Assembly (NCBI GenBank): GCA_046351215.1
Contig: JAXLYX010000009.1
Coordinates: 1-64,000 of the forward strand
From: JAXLYX01 sp046351215
GTDB taxonomy: Bacteria; Myxococcota_A; Polyangia; Polyangiales; Houyiibacteriaceae
Length of the DNA: 64,000 bases
Direction of reading: 5' to 3'
Shown: piece by piece, positions 19,035 to 27,346 of the stretch
How positions within the stretch are numbered: position 1 is the first letter of the stretch
How the letters are laid out: each line of letters begins with the position of its first letter
Notes under the pieces: model-generated
Seen by the model: only the letters and a program-made list of their open reading frames with translations
What the model was told of the DNA's origin: nothing
Databases searched by the model: none
Position numbers and translations under genes: made by a program

Positions 19035-19577
19035 TCAGGGCGCGAGGCTGAGGCGCTGGCTCATCGCGTCCCGGAGCTCGGTGGCCCGGGAGGACTCGAT
19101 GCCGAGGCGACGCGCGAGGCCGACGTGGAACGCTTCTTCGAGACGGTCGACGGAGCCGTCGGCGCTCGCGAGCTCCCAGGCGAGCGCCAGCATGAGCTCC
19201 CGGAGCACCGGATGCGTGAGGCGCTTCTCGATGCCCTCGAGCGAGGGGAGCTCGTGGATCTCCTGGACGAGCTGATCGACGAGCTCGTCGTCGAGCCCGC
19301 TCTCGCCGATCATCGTCTTCACGAAATACGCTTCTTCCGGATCGAGCTTGCGATCGGCGTTGGCCATCCAGATGCAGACCTCGATCGCCGCGCGCTTCTC
19401 GCGATCGACGACGTCCTTCGGCTGCGTCGACATCCACTCGCGGAGCTCGGCGACGCGCTTCTCGCCGACGACGAACGTCGCGAGCGTCTCCCCCGCGCTC
19501 TCCATCCCGCCCCGGATGACGCCTCCCTTGGTCAGCGCCCCCACCCACGTCGACATCGCCAGCCTGGATTCGGTCAT
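19035..19577 (-). CDS. TerB-like (tellurite resistance B) domain protein
   Basis: A 180-residue protein that resembles the TerB/DjlA-N helical domain: a helical bundle with DREKRAAIEVCIWMANADRKLDPEEAYFVKTMI and later LALAWELASADGSVDRLEEAFHVGLARRLGI, the repeated A-D-G/R-x acidic motifs that bind divalent metal. It has no membrane segment. The family is linked to envelope stress or chaperone systems, but no ter operon is near. ATG 19577 is chosen because TAGGCT lies seven bases upstream. It diverges from a histidine kinase gene 67 bp away. Confidence 0.78.
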   Translation of the reverse strand: MTESRLAMSTWVGALTKGGVIRGGMESAGETLATFVVGEKRVAELREWMSTQPKDVVDREKRAAIEVCIWMANADRKLDPEEAYFVKTMIGESGLDDELVDQLVQEIHELPSLEGIEKRLTHPVLRELMLALAWELASADGSVDRLEEAFHVGLARRLGIESSRATELRDAMSQRLSLAP

Positions 19578-19590
19578 GTCGGGGAGCCTA
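19578..19590 (-). promoter_or_regulatory. Leaderless-type -10 box before the 19577 gene
   Basis: TAGGCT (19585-19590, minus strand) is seven bases from ATG 19577. It lies 42 bp from the opposing box at 19633, so the two promoters share their upstream DNA. Confidence 0.42.
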
Positions 19591-19632
19591 ACCGGCCTGC
19601 TCGACTCCGGGGAAGGGTGGATGGAAACCGGG

Positions 19633-19644
19633 TAGCATCCCCCC
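19633..19644 (+). promoter_or_regulatory. Leaderless-type -10 box before the histidine kinase gene
   Basis: TAGCAT (19633-19638) is six bases from ATG 19645. No ribosome-binding site fits between. Confidence 0.45.
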
Positions 19645-21036
19645 ATGTCCCGACGCTCCGGGCCCGGTCTCCGTCTCCAGATCCTCTTCGCGCTCTGCGT
19701 CGCGTTCCTCTTCTCGCTCGGCTTGCTCGACCTCGTCGCCGTCCGTCTCGCCGAACGTTCGCGGGAGCACGCCCGGATCCGGGATGCCCAGGCGACCGCG
19801 AGGGTGGTCGCCGCCTCGCTCGCGAGCGCACCACTCGACGAGGTCCGCTTCCGCACCGTCGCCGACGTCCTCCTCGCGGAGGAACGTGTCGTCGGCGTGG
19901 AGCTCCGTCTCGACCTCGGCCCCCGCTTCTCCCGAGGCGATCTCCGTGCGCTCCGCACCGTCGAGACCGAGGTGCCGGGAGTGGGCCTCCTCCGCCTGCA
20001 CCTGCCGGATCCCGGAGGTCGGGATCGCTCGCGTTTCGGCGACTACCTGCTGCTCTACGTCGCGCTCACCGGCGGCGCGATCCTCCTGCTCACCTACGTC
20101 GCGCTGACCGTGCTCATCGTGCGACCCGTCGAGGAGCTGACGCTCGCGAGCGAGCGGCTCGCGCGGGGGCAGCTCGAGGTCGAGGTCCCGGTCGCGGGCT
20201 CGGGCGAGGTCACGCGGCTCGGCGTGGCGTTCAACGACATGGCCGAGCGGCTGCGGGCCGATCGGGACGCCCTCGAGAAGAGACTCGCCGAGCTGACGGA
20301 GACGACGGCGCATCTCCGCTCGGCGCAGGAGCAGATCGTGCAGGCGGAGAAGCTCGCATCCGTCGGGAGGCTCTCGGCAGGCATCGCGCACGAGATCGGC
20401 AATCCCCTCGCCGCGATCCTCGGGCTCATCGAGCTCCTCCGCGGAGGCGATCTCCCCCCGCCGGAGCAGGCCGAATTCCTCGCGCGCATCCAGCGGGAGA
20501 CGGAGCGGATCCACGCGATCATCCGGGATCTGCTCGATTTCGCGCGGCGGGGGCGTGGGGCCGAGGATCCGTCGGCGACGGCCCGCCCCGGCGCGGTCGT
20601 CGAGGAGGCCCTCGCGCTGCTCCGGCCCCAGAAGGAAGTCGCGCGGGTCGCGATCCGCTGCGAGCTCGACCCCGACCTGCCGCGCGTGCCCGGCAGCGCC
20701 GACCGGCTGACGCAGGTCGTGATGAACCTCCTGCTCAACGCGGTCGACGCGGTCGCGGGCCAGGGGACGATCGGGGTCTCGGTGCGACGGAGCGGGGACG
20801 AAGCCGTCGAGATCGCCGTGGACGACTCCGGGCCGGGAATCGCCCCGGAGGTCCGGGCCCACCTCTTCGAGCCCTTCGTGACCACGAAACCGGCGGGCCG
20901 GGGCACGGGACTCGGGCTCGCCGTGTGTCATACGATCATCGAGCGGCTCGGAGGTACCATCCGGGCCGAGAACCGGACCGAGGGTGGCGCCCGCTTCGTC
21001 GTGCACCTCCCCATCGCGAGAGAGGCGAAGCCGTGA
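19645..21036 (+). CDS. Membrane sensor histidine kinase (HAMP-HisKA-HATPase)
   Basis: A 463-residue sensor kinase. Membrane helices are at about 10-32 and 130-156, with a short external region of about 95 residues between them. A HAMP linker (RPVEELTLASERLARGQ) and a coiled coil follow. The phospho-acceptor is His249 in GIAHEIGNPLAAI, an NtrB-like box, and the ATP-binding core has N (LLNAVDA), G1 (DDSGPGI), F (FEPFVTTK) and G2 (GTGLGLAV) boxes. No response regulator is adjacent, so its partner is elsewhere. The stop overlaps the acyltransferase start by four bases (GTGA), tying the two in one operon. Confidence 0.95.
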   Translation: MSRRSGPGLRLQILFALCVAFLFSLGLLDLVAVRLAERSREHARIRDAQATARVVAASLASAPLDEVRFRTVADVLLAEERVVGVELRLDLGPRFSRGDLRALRTVETEVPGVGLLRLHLPDPGGRDRSRFGDYLLLYVALTGGAILLLTYVALTVLIVRPVEELTLASERLARGQLEVEVPVAGSGEVTRLGVAFNDMAERLRADRDALEKRLAELTETTAHLRSAQEQIVQAEKLASVGRLSAGIAHEIGNPLAAILGLIELLRGGDLPPPEQAEFLARIQRETERIHAIIRDLLDFARRGRGAEDPSATARPGAVVEEALALLRPQKEVARVAIRCELDPDLPRVPGSADRLTQVVMNLLLNAVDAVAGQGTIGVSVRRSGDEAVEIAVDDSGPGIAPEVRAHLFEPFVTTKPAGRGTGLGLAVCHTIIERLGGTIRAENRTEGGARFVVHLPIAREAKP

Positions 21037-21608
21037 TTCGCAAGGCAGTCGGCAAGGCGTTCTTCGCCATGACGGGGTGGACGCTCGAAGGCGGGGTCCC
21101 TCCCGTGAAGAAGATGGTGCTCATCGCGGCGCCCCACACCTCGAATTGGGATTTCCCCTACACCATCGCCTCCGCGTTCGGTCTCGAGCTGCCGATCCAC
21201 TGGATGGGCAAGCACACGCTCTTCGAGGGCCCGAAGGGGCTCCTCTTCCGCGCGCTCGGCGGGATCGCGATCGACCGCACGAAGGCGAACAACATCGTGC
21301 AGGCGATGATCGACGAGATGAACGCCCGCGAGGAGTTCTTCCTGGTCGTGCCGGCCGAGGGCACGCGCAAGGCCAGCGCGTACTGGAAGAGCGGCTTCTA
21401 CCACATCGCCCGCGGCGCCAACGTCCCCATCGCGCTCGCCTACCTCGACTTCGGCAAGAAGCGCGCGGGCATCGGGCCGCTCGTCTACCCGACCGGCGAC
21501 ATCAAGGCCGACATGGACAAGATCCGCGCCTTCTACGCGGAGATGTCGGGGAAGTTCCCGGAGAAGTTCACTCCGCCGAGGCTCAAGGAAGAGGGCGCCG
21601 TCGCCTGA
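21033..21608 (+). CDS. 1-acyl-glycerol-3-phosphate acyltransferase-like protein
   Basis: A 191-residue member of the LPLAT superfamily. The catalytic motif HTSNWD (His35 to Asp40, HX4D) and the EGTR motif in PAEGTRKASAYWKSG are both present, and the length is that of the small members of the family. It probably adds an acyl chain to a lysophospholipid or related acceptor. The GTG start at 21033 overlaps the histidine kinase stop, suggesting translational coupling with the sensor. That pairing could mean the sensor and the lipid modification serve the same envelope response, which is inference. Confidence 0.9.
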   Translation: MIRKAVGKAFFAMTGWTLEGGVPPVKKMVLIAAPHTSNWDFPYTIASAFGLELPIHWMGKHTLFEGPKGLLFRALGGIAIDRTKANNIVQAMIDEMNAREEFFLVVPAEGTRKASAYWKSGFYHIARGANVPIALAYLDFGKKRAGIGPLVYPTGDIKADMDKIRAFYAEMSGKFPEKFTPPRLKEEGAVA

Positions 21609-21668
21609 TCGCGCGCCGCCCGGCGAGAGCGGTTGATCCGCTTCGCCGGGTCACGGCACCATGCCGGC

Positions 21669-22727
21669 ATGACCGCTCCGAAGCCGCCCGGGCCGCCTGC
21701 GCCTCCCCCTCGTGCCTCCGTGCCGGGAGGAGCTCCGCCGAAGCCGCCCGCGGGGAGCCTGCCCCCGCCTCCGGTGCCGAAGACGACGCGCGGTCGGATG
21801 GACCTCGCCGAGTTCGCGCTGCGGCTCCGCGACGAGCAGCTGAAGGCACGCGTCGTCTACGTCGACCCGACGCTCAAGACGAACGCCGAGCTCGACGCGA
21901 TCACGGCGCAGGTCGTCGCCGAGCTGCAGCAGCTGCAGAGCGTGGGCCTCAAGGCCACCGGGGCGCTCGATCCGCAGCAGGTCGAGATCGAGCTCATCAA
22001 GGCGCTGCGCGAGCACCTCGAGAAGATGCTCTCGCCGCGCCGAGAGCAGTTCCTCCGCTACAAGATCGAGCTGATCCAGCGGCGCATCACGAACCTCTTC
22101 TTCGCGTCCGAGATCCACGGGACGGATCAAGCGCTGCCGACGCGCGCGATGTACCACTACCCGGACGACGCGCTCTACCACGTGCTCCGCCACCACGAGG
22201 CGGAGATCGTCGAGGACCTCGAGACGCTCCCGTACAAGGATCCGCGGATCAAGGCCGAGGCGATCGATCGCTTCAAGAGCTTCCAGAAGCAGCTCGTGAG
22301 CCAGGTGCTCGCCCGGAGCATGCCGGACCTCGAGAAGATGCTCGTCATCTACCGGGACGTGCTCTTCTCCTTCCTCGTCCGCGAGTTCGCCTCGCAGCTC
22401 GGCGAGTTCGCGTGGGAGGTCGTGAAGGAGTCGCGCGTCGCGCACACGAACGATCTCACCTACAAGATCCGCGAGCAGGCCTTCGACTCGTTCCGCCACG
22501 TCTTCGAGCGGAAGTTCCTCGATCACCTCCTCGCGACGATCCAGGGGCCGCTCTCGGAGCGCATCCAGGGCGCCGACCTCCGGCCGGAGACGCTGCGCTT
22601 CGCGGCCGATCCGCGCATCTACGCGGAGATCTGCGCCGTCTGCTGCAACGCCATCTACGAGTTCCTGCACGGCGAGGGCTTCCTCGACCTGCCGGTCGAC
22701 TGGCAGGCCCACCTCGCGAAGCAATGA
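21669..22727 (+). CDS. Conserved hypothetical protein with Pro-rich N-terminus
   Basis: A 352-residue cytosolic protein with no signal peptide or membrane helix. The first 40 residues are a Pro-rich, disordered arm; the remainder is helical and charged, with repeated aromatic/hydrophobic helices (LRYKIELIQRRITNLFF, YRDVLFSFLVREFASQL, AICAVCCNAIYEFLHGEGF-like end). I do not recognise the family. ATG 21669 starts the protein. A 24-nt upstream in-frame extension is possible but unneeded. Its 3' end is 10 bp from a convergent TolC-type gene. Confidence 0.62.
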   Translation: MTAPKPPGPPAPPPRASVPGGAPPKPPAGSLPPPPVPKTTRGRMDLAEFALRLRDEQLKARVVYVDPTLKTNAELDAITAQVVAELQQLQSVGLKATGALDPQQVEIELIKALREHLEKMLSPRREQFLRYKIELIQRRITNLFFASEIHGTDQALPTRAMYHYPDDALYHVLRHHEAEIVEDLETLPYKDPRIKAEAIDRFKSFQKQLVSQVLARSMPDLEKMLVIYRDVLFSFLVREFASQLGEFAWEVVKESRVAHTNDLTYKIREQAFDSFRHVFERKFLDHLLATIQGPLSERIQGADLRPETLRFAADPRIYAEICAVCCNAIYEFLHGEGFLDLPVDWQAHLAKQ

Positions 22728-22737
22728 GCCGCGGCCT

Positions 22738-24234
22738 TCAGCGGATCGCGGGCGAGGAGATGTGCACGCCGCCGCCGAGCGCCCGTAGGAGCTGGACGCG
22801 GGCCGAATAGAGCTCGCGGCTCATGGCGACGAGCGCGAGCTCCGCAGTCTGCTCGGAGCGGACCGCGAGGAAGATCGTCAGGAAGTCGACGATGCCCGCC
22901 TCGTACTGCGCCTCCGACGACTCGCGCAGCTCGGCCGCGTTGCGACGCTGATCCTCGAGGGTGATCAGGAGGGCTCGCTTCTGGGCCTCGAGGGCCATCG
23001 CGGACTCGACCTCGGAGAGGGCGGAGATCATCGTCTGCTCGTAGCCGGCGACGAGCTCGTCCACCTGCGCGCGTCGCTGGCCCCGGAGCGCGACGTTGCG
23101 CAGTCCCTGGAAGAGCGGCACGTCGAGCGTCGCGACCGCGGAGAACACGAAGCCGCTGGTCGTGCCCTGGCCGCGCGACGACTCGGCGTAGAGGGTCTGC
23201 CAGCCGGGCGTCACGGCGATCTTGAGCACGGGCAGCATCTGCCGCGCCGCGACGAGGTAGCGCCGATCGGCGGCACGGAGGCGGAGGAGGGCCGCTCGGA
23301 TGTCGGGGCGCTGCTCCACGACGTCCGCCGTGAGCCCGTCCTCCGGCAGCTGCGGGAGCTCCGGGAAGGTCGCCGGCACGTCGACCGTGTAGCCGATCGG
23401 CGAGCGGCCGAGCAGCACGGCGAGGCGCGCGGTGGCGACGCGCTCCGTGCCCTCGAGCGACGCGAGGTTCGTGCGGACCGCCGCGACCTGCTGGCGCTGC
23501 TGCAGGACGTCGACCTCGTTCGTGATGCCGGCCGAGAAGCGCGACTCGAGCAGGGAGAGCAGGCGCTCGTTGGTCTCGAGCTGACGCTCGAGCTGGGTGC
23601 GCTGCACCTTCACGTAGACGAGGTCGAGCCAGGCCTCGGCCACCTCGGCGGCGACGCCGATCCCGATCGCGGCGCGCTCCTCCTCGCTCGCCTCCGCCTC
23701 GTCGCGGGTGGCCCGGTTCTCCTGGTAGAAGCGGCCGAAGATGTCGACCTCGTAGCCGACGGGGATCGATGCCTGGAAGCTCCGCGAGGTGACCGCGCCG
23801 ATGCCGGGCGTGATGCTCTGGTTGTAGTTGGCCGCGCCGCGGCCGAAGACCTCGGGCATCAGGCGCGAGCGCGCGATGTCCGCGAGGGCCCAGGCTTCGA
23901 AGACGCGGGCGGTCGCCGCCACCACGTTCCGGTTGCGGTCGAGGGCCTCGAGCACGAGGGCGCGGAGACCGGGATCGCCGAGCCCTCCGAGCGCCGTCGG
24001 ATCGGCGGTCGGGAGCGTCGCCGTGACGTCGAGCTCGGTCTCCTCGCGCGTCTCCTCCTCGGTCGGCACCTCGTCGTGGAGGGCGAGGGGCACGGGGCGG
24101 GCCCCGGAGGGACGGAGCGGTTGGGGCGAGCCGTCGGCGCGCCGGGTCACCGGCTCTTCGGCATGGGTTCCGGCGAGATGCGACGTGCAGCCCGAGAGCG
24201 CGAGGGCGAGCAGGACGACTGGGGTACGGCGCAT
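22738..24234 (-). CDS. TolC/NodT-family outer-membrane efflux lipoprotein
   Basis: A 498-residue outer-membrane channel component of the RND-type efflux family. The lipobox LSGC (Cys15) marks it as a lipoprotein, as in NodT/OprM. Two OEP repeats are visible, with long coiled helices (ERQLETNERLLSLLESRFSAGITNEVDVLQQRQQVAAVR; later ALSEVESAMALEAQKRAL and SEAQYEAGIVDFLTIFLAVRSEQTAEL), typical of the TolC fold. No inner-membrane pump or adaptor gene lies nearby, so it is an orphan here. TAGAAA ends eight bases before ATG 24234. Confidence 0.93.
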   Translation of the reverse strand: MRRTPVVLLALALSGCTSHLAGTHAEEPVTRRADGSPQPLRPSGARPVPLALHDEVPTEEETREETELDVTATLPTADPTALGGLGDPGLRALVLEALDRNRNVVAATARVFEAWALADIARSRLMPEVFGRGAANYNQSITPGIGAVTSRSFQASIPVGYEVDIFGRFYQENRATRDEAEASEEERAAIGIGVAAEVAEAWLDLVYVKVQRTQLERQLETNERLLSLLESRFSAGITNEVDVLQQRQQVAAVRTNLASLEGTERVATARLAVLLGRSPIGYTVDVPATFPELPQLPEDGLTADVVEQRPDIRAALLRLRAADRRYLVAARQMLPVLKIAVTPGWQTLYAESSRGQGTTSGFVFSAVATLDVPLFQGLRNVALRGQRRAQVDELVAGYEQTMISALSEVESAMALEAQKRALLITLEDQRRNAAELRESSEAQYEAGIVDFLTIFLAVRSEQTAELALVAMSRELYSARVQLLRALGGGVHISSPAIR

Positions 24235-24287
24235 GGGCGGTTTTTCTAGCCCTTCGGAGGCAGAGGACAAGGTGGAGGGGGGCTGGC

Positions 24288-26207
24288 TCACGCGTCGTCC
24301 GCGCTGCCGTCCACGAAGGCGTTGTCGGTGGCCATGCGCTCGGCGTCCTCCACGGTCCCGGATTCCGGGGTACCCGTCTCGGGGGCGAGCGCGGCCCGGA
24401 GGGCCCGGGCCTGCTTCTCGGTCGCGCCGGCGGCCACGAGCGTTTCCTCGGACGCCTCCGCGATGGCCTTCACCGAGCCGAGGGCGCGGAGCAGGAGGCC
24501 GCGCGTCTTCGGGCCGACCCCCGGGATCGCGTCGAGCGCGCTCCCGAGCCGCTTCTTCTTGCCGACCTTGGTGCGGAGCTCGTTCGACGCGCGATGGGCC
24601 TCGTCCCGAGCGAGCGCGAGCATCGCGAGGGCCGGGGTCCCGACGAGCGGGATCGGATTCTTCTGGCCCGGGAGGTAGACGCGATCGACGAGCTTGTCGC
24701 CGCGGACGTTCTCCTTCTCCTTGGCGAGGGAGGCGACCGGCAGCTCGGTCACTCCGAGCTCGGCGAGTGCTTCGACCGCCATGCGGAGCTGCCCGCGGCC
24801 ACCGTCGACGACGAGGAGATCCGGGAGGTCCCAGCCCTTCTCCGCGTCCCGGCCGCGCCGGAGCCTGCGCGAGAGGACCTCGCGGATGGCGCCGTAGTCG
24901 TCGCCCCCCGAGACGGTCTTCACGTGGAAGCTCTTGTAGCGCTTGCGGTCGGGGGCCGCGTCCTCGAGCGCCACCACCATGGCCACCGTGTCCTCTCCGC
25001 CCGTGTGCGAGATGTCCACGCACTCGATGCGCCGCGGGAGGCGCGGGAGACGGAGCTTCTCCATGACCACGCGCAGCCGCTCCTCGACGTCCTGCTCCGC
25101 GCGGCGCTTCTCCTTGAACGCGTGCTCCGCGTTCTCGCGCGCCATCTCGACGAGGCGCGCGTTCGCGCCGCGCTTCGGCGAGCGGACCACGACCTTCTTC
25201 CCTCGCGCCTCGGCGAGCAGCTCGGCCACTCCGTCCATGGCCTCGATCTCGAAGGGGACGAGGACCTCGTCGGGGATCTCGCCGCCCTGGCCGTAGAGCT
25301 CGAGGACGAAGCTCGCGACGAGCTCGTCGTCCGGCAGGCTGACGTCCTTGAGGGCGAACGTGCGCACGCGGACGAGCTTCCCCGCGCGCACGACGAGCAC
25401 GGCGACCTCGGCCTGATCGGCCTGACGGTGCACGCCGATCACGTCCTGATCGAGGTCTCGCACGGCCGACACGCGCTGCGACTCGCCGACCACGTCGATC
25501 GCCCGGAGCTGGTCGCGATGGACGGCGGCGCGCTCGTAGTCCATCGCGGCGGCCGCGGACCTCATGCGCTGCTCGAGCTGCTCCCGGAGCTCGTCGTGAC
25601 GCCCGCCGAGGAACATCGCGACGTCCTTCACGGAGGTGCCGTAGGCCTCGCGATCGACCTCGAGCACGCAGGGGCCCGGGCAGCGCTTGATCTGGTACTG
25701 GAGGCACGGGCGCACGCGGCTCTTCATCTCCGCGTCCGTGCACGTGCGCAGCTGGAAATGGCGGTTCACGAGCCGGAGCGTCTGCCGCGCGGCGGTCGCC
25801 GAATGGTAGGGCCCGAAGTAGTGGGCGCCGTCGCGACGGGGCTTGCGCACGACCTCGAGGCGAGGCCAGCTCGCCTTCGGATCGAGGCGCAGCGAGAGGT
25901 ATTCCTTGTCGTCGCGGAGCTTGACGTTGTAGCGGGGGCGCTCCGCCTTGATCAGCTGGTTCTCGAGGAGGGCCGCTTCCTTCTCGTTCGCCGTGACGAA
26001 GGTCTCGAGGCTGCCGAGCTCCCGCTCGAGCCGGGCGATGAAGAAGCGGACGTCGCCGGTGTTCGGCTGGAAATAGCTCCGGACGCGGCTCCTCAGGCTC
26101 CGCGCCTTGCCGACGTAGAGCACGGAGCCGTCGTCGGCCTTGAAGACGTACACGCCCGGCGAGGTCGGGAGCGTGTCGAGCGCGAGGCGCAGGGCTTCCG
26201 GATCCAC
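24288..26207 (-). CDS. uvrC: UvrABC excinuclease subunit C
   Basis: A 639-residue UvrC, which incises DNA on both sides of a lesion in nucleotide-excision repair with UvrA and UvrB. The N-terminal GIY-YIG nuclease is shown by SPGVYVFKADDGSVLYVGKARSLRSRVRSYF (15-48). The UVR region lies at about 200-240. The RNase H-like nuclease has IECVDISH (about 389) and KSFHVKTVSGGDDYGAI. C-terminal HhH repeats are seen as LDAIPGVGPKTRGLLL. Length is normal. It is the last gene of a zapA-fau-uvrC cluster, and the start ATG 26207 lies 7 bases after the fau stop. Confidence 0.97.
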   Translation of the reverse strand: MDPEALRLALDTLPTSPGVYVFKADDGSVLYVGKARSLRSRVRSYFQPNTGDVRFFIARLERELGSLETFVTANEKEAALLENQLIKAERPRYNVKLRDDKEYLSLRLDPKASWPRLEVVRKPRRDGAHYFGPYHSATAARQTLRLVNRHFQLRTCTDAEMKSRVRPCLQYQIKRCPGPCVLEVDREAYGTSVKDVAMFLGGRHDELREQLEQRMRSAAAAMDYERAAVHRDQLRAIDVVGESQRVSAVRDLDQDVIGVHRQADQAEVAVLVVRAGKLVRVRTFALKDVSLPDDELVASFVLELYGQGGEIPDEVLVPFEIEAMDGVAELLAEARGKKVVVRSPKRGANARLVEMARENAEHAFKEKRRAEQDVEERLRVVMEKLRLPRLPRRIECVDISHTGGEDTVAMVVALEDAAPDRKRYKSFHVKTVSGGDDYGAIREVLSRRLRRGRDAEKGWDLPDLLVVDGGRGQLRMAVEALAELGVTELPVASLAKEKENVRGDKLVDRVYLPGQKNPIPLVGTPALAMLALARDEAHRASNELRTKVGKKKRLGSALDAIPGVGPKTRGLLLRALGSVKAIAEASEETLVAAGATEKQARALRAALAPETGTPESGTVEDAERMATDNAFVDGSADDA

Positions 26208-26213
26208 GGTCCC

Positions 26214-26846
26214 TCAGCCGTTCGCGTCGCGGACGTGGAGCAGGCGTGCGTCGGTGACGACGACGTCCGCCGCGACGTCGCCCGGCTCGTCCGGGATCTC
26301 TCCGTGGAGCTGGAAGTCGAACGCGACGACGCAGCGCAGCGCGCGCACGAGAGTCGGCAGGAGTCGATCGTAGAAGCCCTTGCCGTAGCCGATCCGATGG
26401 CCGCGCGGGTCGACCGCGAGCGCGGGGACGAGCACGAGATCGACGTCCTCGGGCGCGATCCGGTCGGCGCTCGGGAGCGGCTCCGGCACCCCGAAGCCGC
26501 CTTCCTCGAGCACGTCTCCCTCGCGGTGGAGGTGGAAGACGACGCCGCCCGACTCCGGATCGACGCGCGGGAGCGCCACGCGCTTGCCCGCCGCCCACGC
26601 GGCCTCGACGATCGGCGCAGGGTCGATCTCGGCGTGGATGGGCACGAAGGCGGCGACGACGCGGGCCGCTCCGAACTCCGGGAGCGAGACCACGCGCTCT
26701 CCGACCTGCCGCGAGCGGGCGCTGCGGGCTTCGGCCGGCAGGGCCTTCCGGAGGGCGCGCATCGACCGACGGATCTCCTGCTTGGCCTTGCGGCGGAGGA
26801 GCGCTTCGTCGAGCTCGGGCAGGGGCCTCTTGGTCGGCGTCGTCAC
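26214..26846 (-). CDS. fau: 5-formyltetrahydrofolate cyclo-ligase
   Basis: A 210-residue enzyme that converts 5-formyl-THF with ATP to 5,10-methenyl-THF. RKALPAEARSARSRQV and the conserved VPALAVDPRGHRIGYGKGFYDRLL block, plus LHREGDVLEEGGFGVPEP, are family signatures. Length is typical. It sits between zapA (12 bp away) and uvrC. In gammaproteobacteria the 6S RNA gene lies between zapA and fau, but 12 bp leaves no room here. ATG 26846 begins an N-terminal extension of about 15 residues compared with short members. Confidence 0.93.
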   Translation of the reverse strand: MTTPTKRPLPELDEALLRRKAKQEIRRSMRALRKALPAEARSARSRQVGERVVSLPEFGAARVVAAFVPIHAEIDPAPIVEAAWAAGKRVALPRVDPESGGVVFHLHREGDVLEEGGFGVPEPLPSADRIAPEDVDLVLVPALAVDPRGHRIGYGKGFYDRLLPTLVRALRCVVAFDFQLHGEIPDEPGDVAADVVVTDARLLHVRDANG

Positions 26847-26858
26847 GACGGGAGAGGA

Positions 26859-27212
26859 CTAGGTCTCGTCGTCTCCGGGCGCAAGCGAACCGTCGTCTTC
26901 CTCGTCCTCCGGATGCCGCTCGGCATCGCGCGCGAGTCGGCGATCGATGCGCTCGATCGCGGCCGAGAGGGCACGTCGCGTCGAGGTCTCGAGCGTCCGG
27001 CGTCGGGCCTCGCTCTGCTCGAGGTCGTCGGCGAGCCCGAGGGCCACGACGGCGAGCAGCTGCGTCGGCGACGCGGTGCGCAGCGCCTTCGGACCGAGCT
27101 CGGCGATCCGCTCGTTGATGACGGCCGCGAGGCGCTGGAGATGATCCGGATCGGCGTCCGTGGTCATCTTGTACTTCGCGCCGGCGATGTCGATGCTGAC
27201 GGTTTGCTTCAC
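26859..27212 (-). CDS. zapA: Cell division protein ZapA
   Basis: A 117-residue ZapA, which binds and bundles FtsZ at the division site. The opening KQTVSIDIAGAKYKMTTDADPDHLQRLAAVINERI is the ZapA beta-strand/helix head, and a long coiled coil follows. The last 20 residues are acidic and lack conservation. The GTG start at 27212 is chosen from the promoter position (TAGCCT at 27225-27230). It heads a cluster with fau and uvrC. Confidence 0.93.
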   Translation of the reverse strand: MKQTVSIDIAGAKYKMTTDADPDHLQRLAAVINERIAELGPKALRTASPTQLLAVVALGLADDLEQSEARRRTLETSTRRALSAAIERIDRRLARDAERHPEDEEDDGSLAPGDDET

Positions 27213-27224
27213 GGCGTCGAGCCG

Positions 27225-27254
27225 AGGCTAGAGGGCTTCGATCGTCCGCGTCAA
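27225..27254 (-). promoter_or_regulatory. Promoter of the zapA-fau-uvrC cluster
   Basis: TTGACG (27249-27254, minus strand) is followed after 18 bases by TAGCCT (27225-27230). The box ends 12 bases before the GTG start of zapA, giving a leader of only a few bases. Confidence 0.6.
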
Positions 27255-27346
27255 GGAGCGGCCCCTCCGCGATCTCGGAACGGCCCCGGTGCCGTGATAC
27301 GCTCCGGAGCCCGCCCCCGTCGGGCGAGCCGACTCCCGAGAGCGCG

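Noticed and set aside
22738..26598. 1286-codon minus-strand open frame joining TolC and the uvrC region
   Set aside because: Only the last 498 codons are a coherent TolC-type protein with a signal peptide; the upstream part reads Arg/Pro-rich in the wrong frame of uvrC and fau.
26847..26858. 6S RNA gene between zapA and fau
   Set aside because: The genes are only 12 bp apart, so there is no space for the RNA; the position is known only from gammaproteobacteria.
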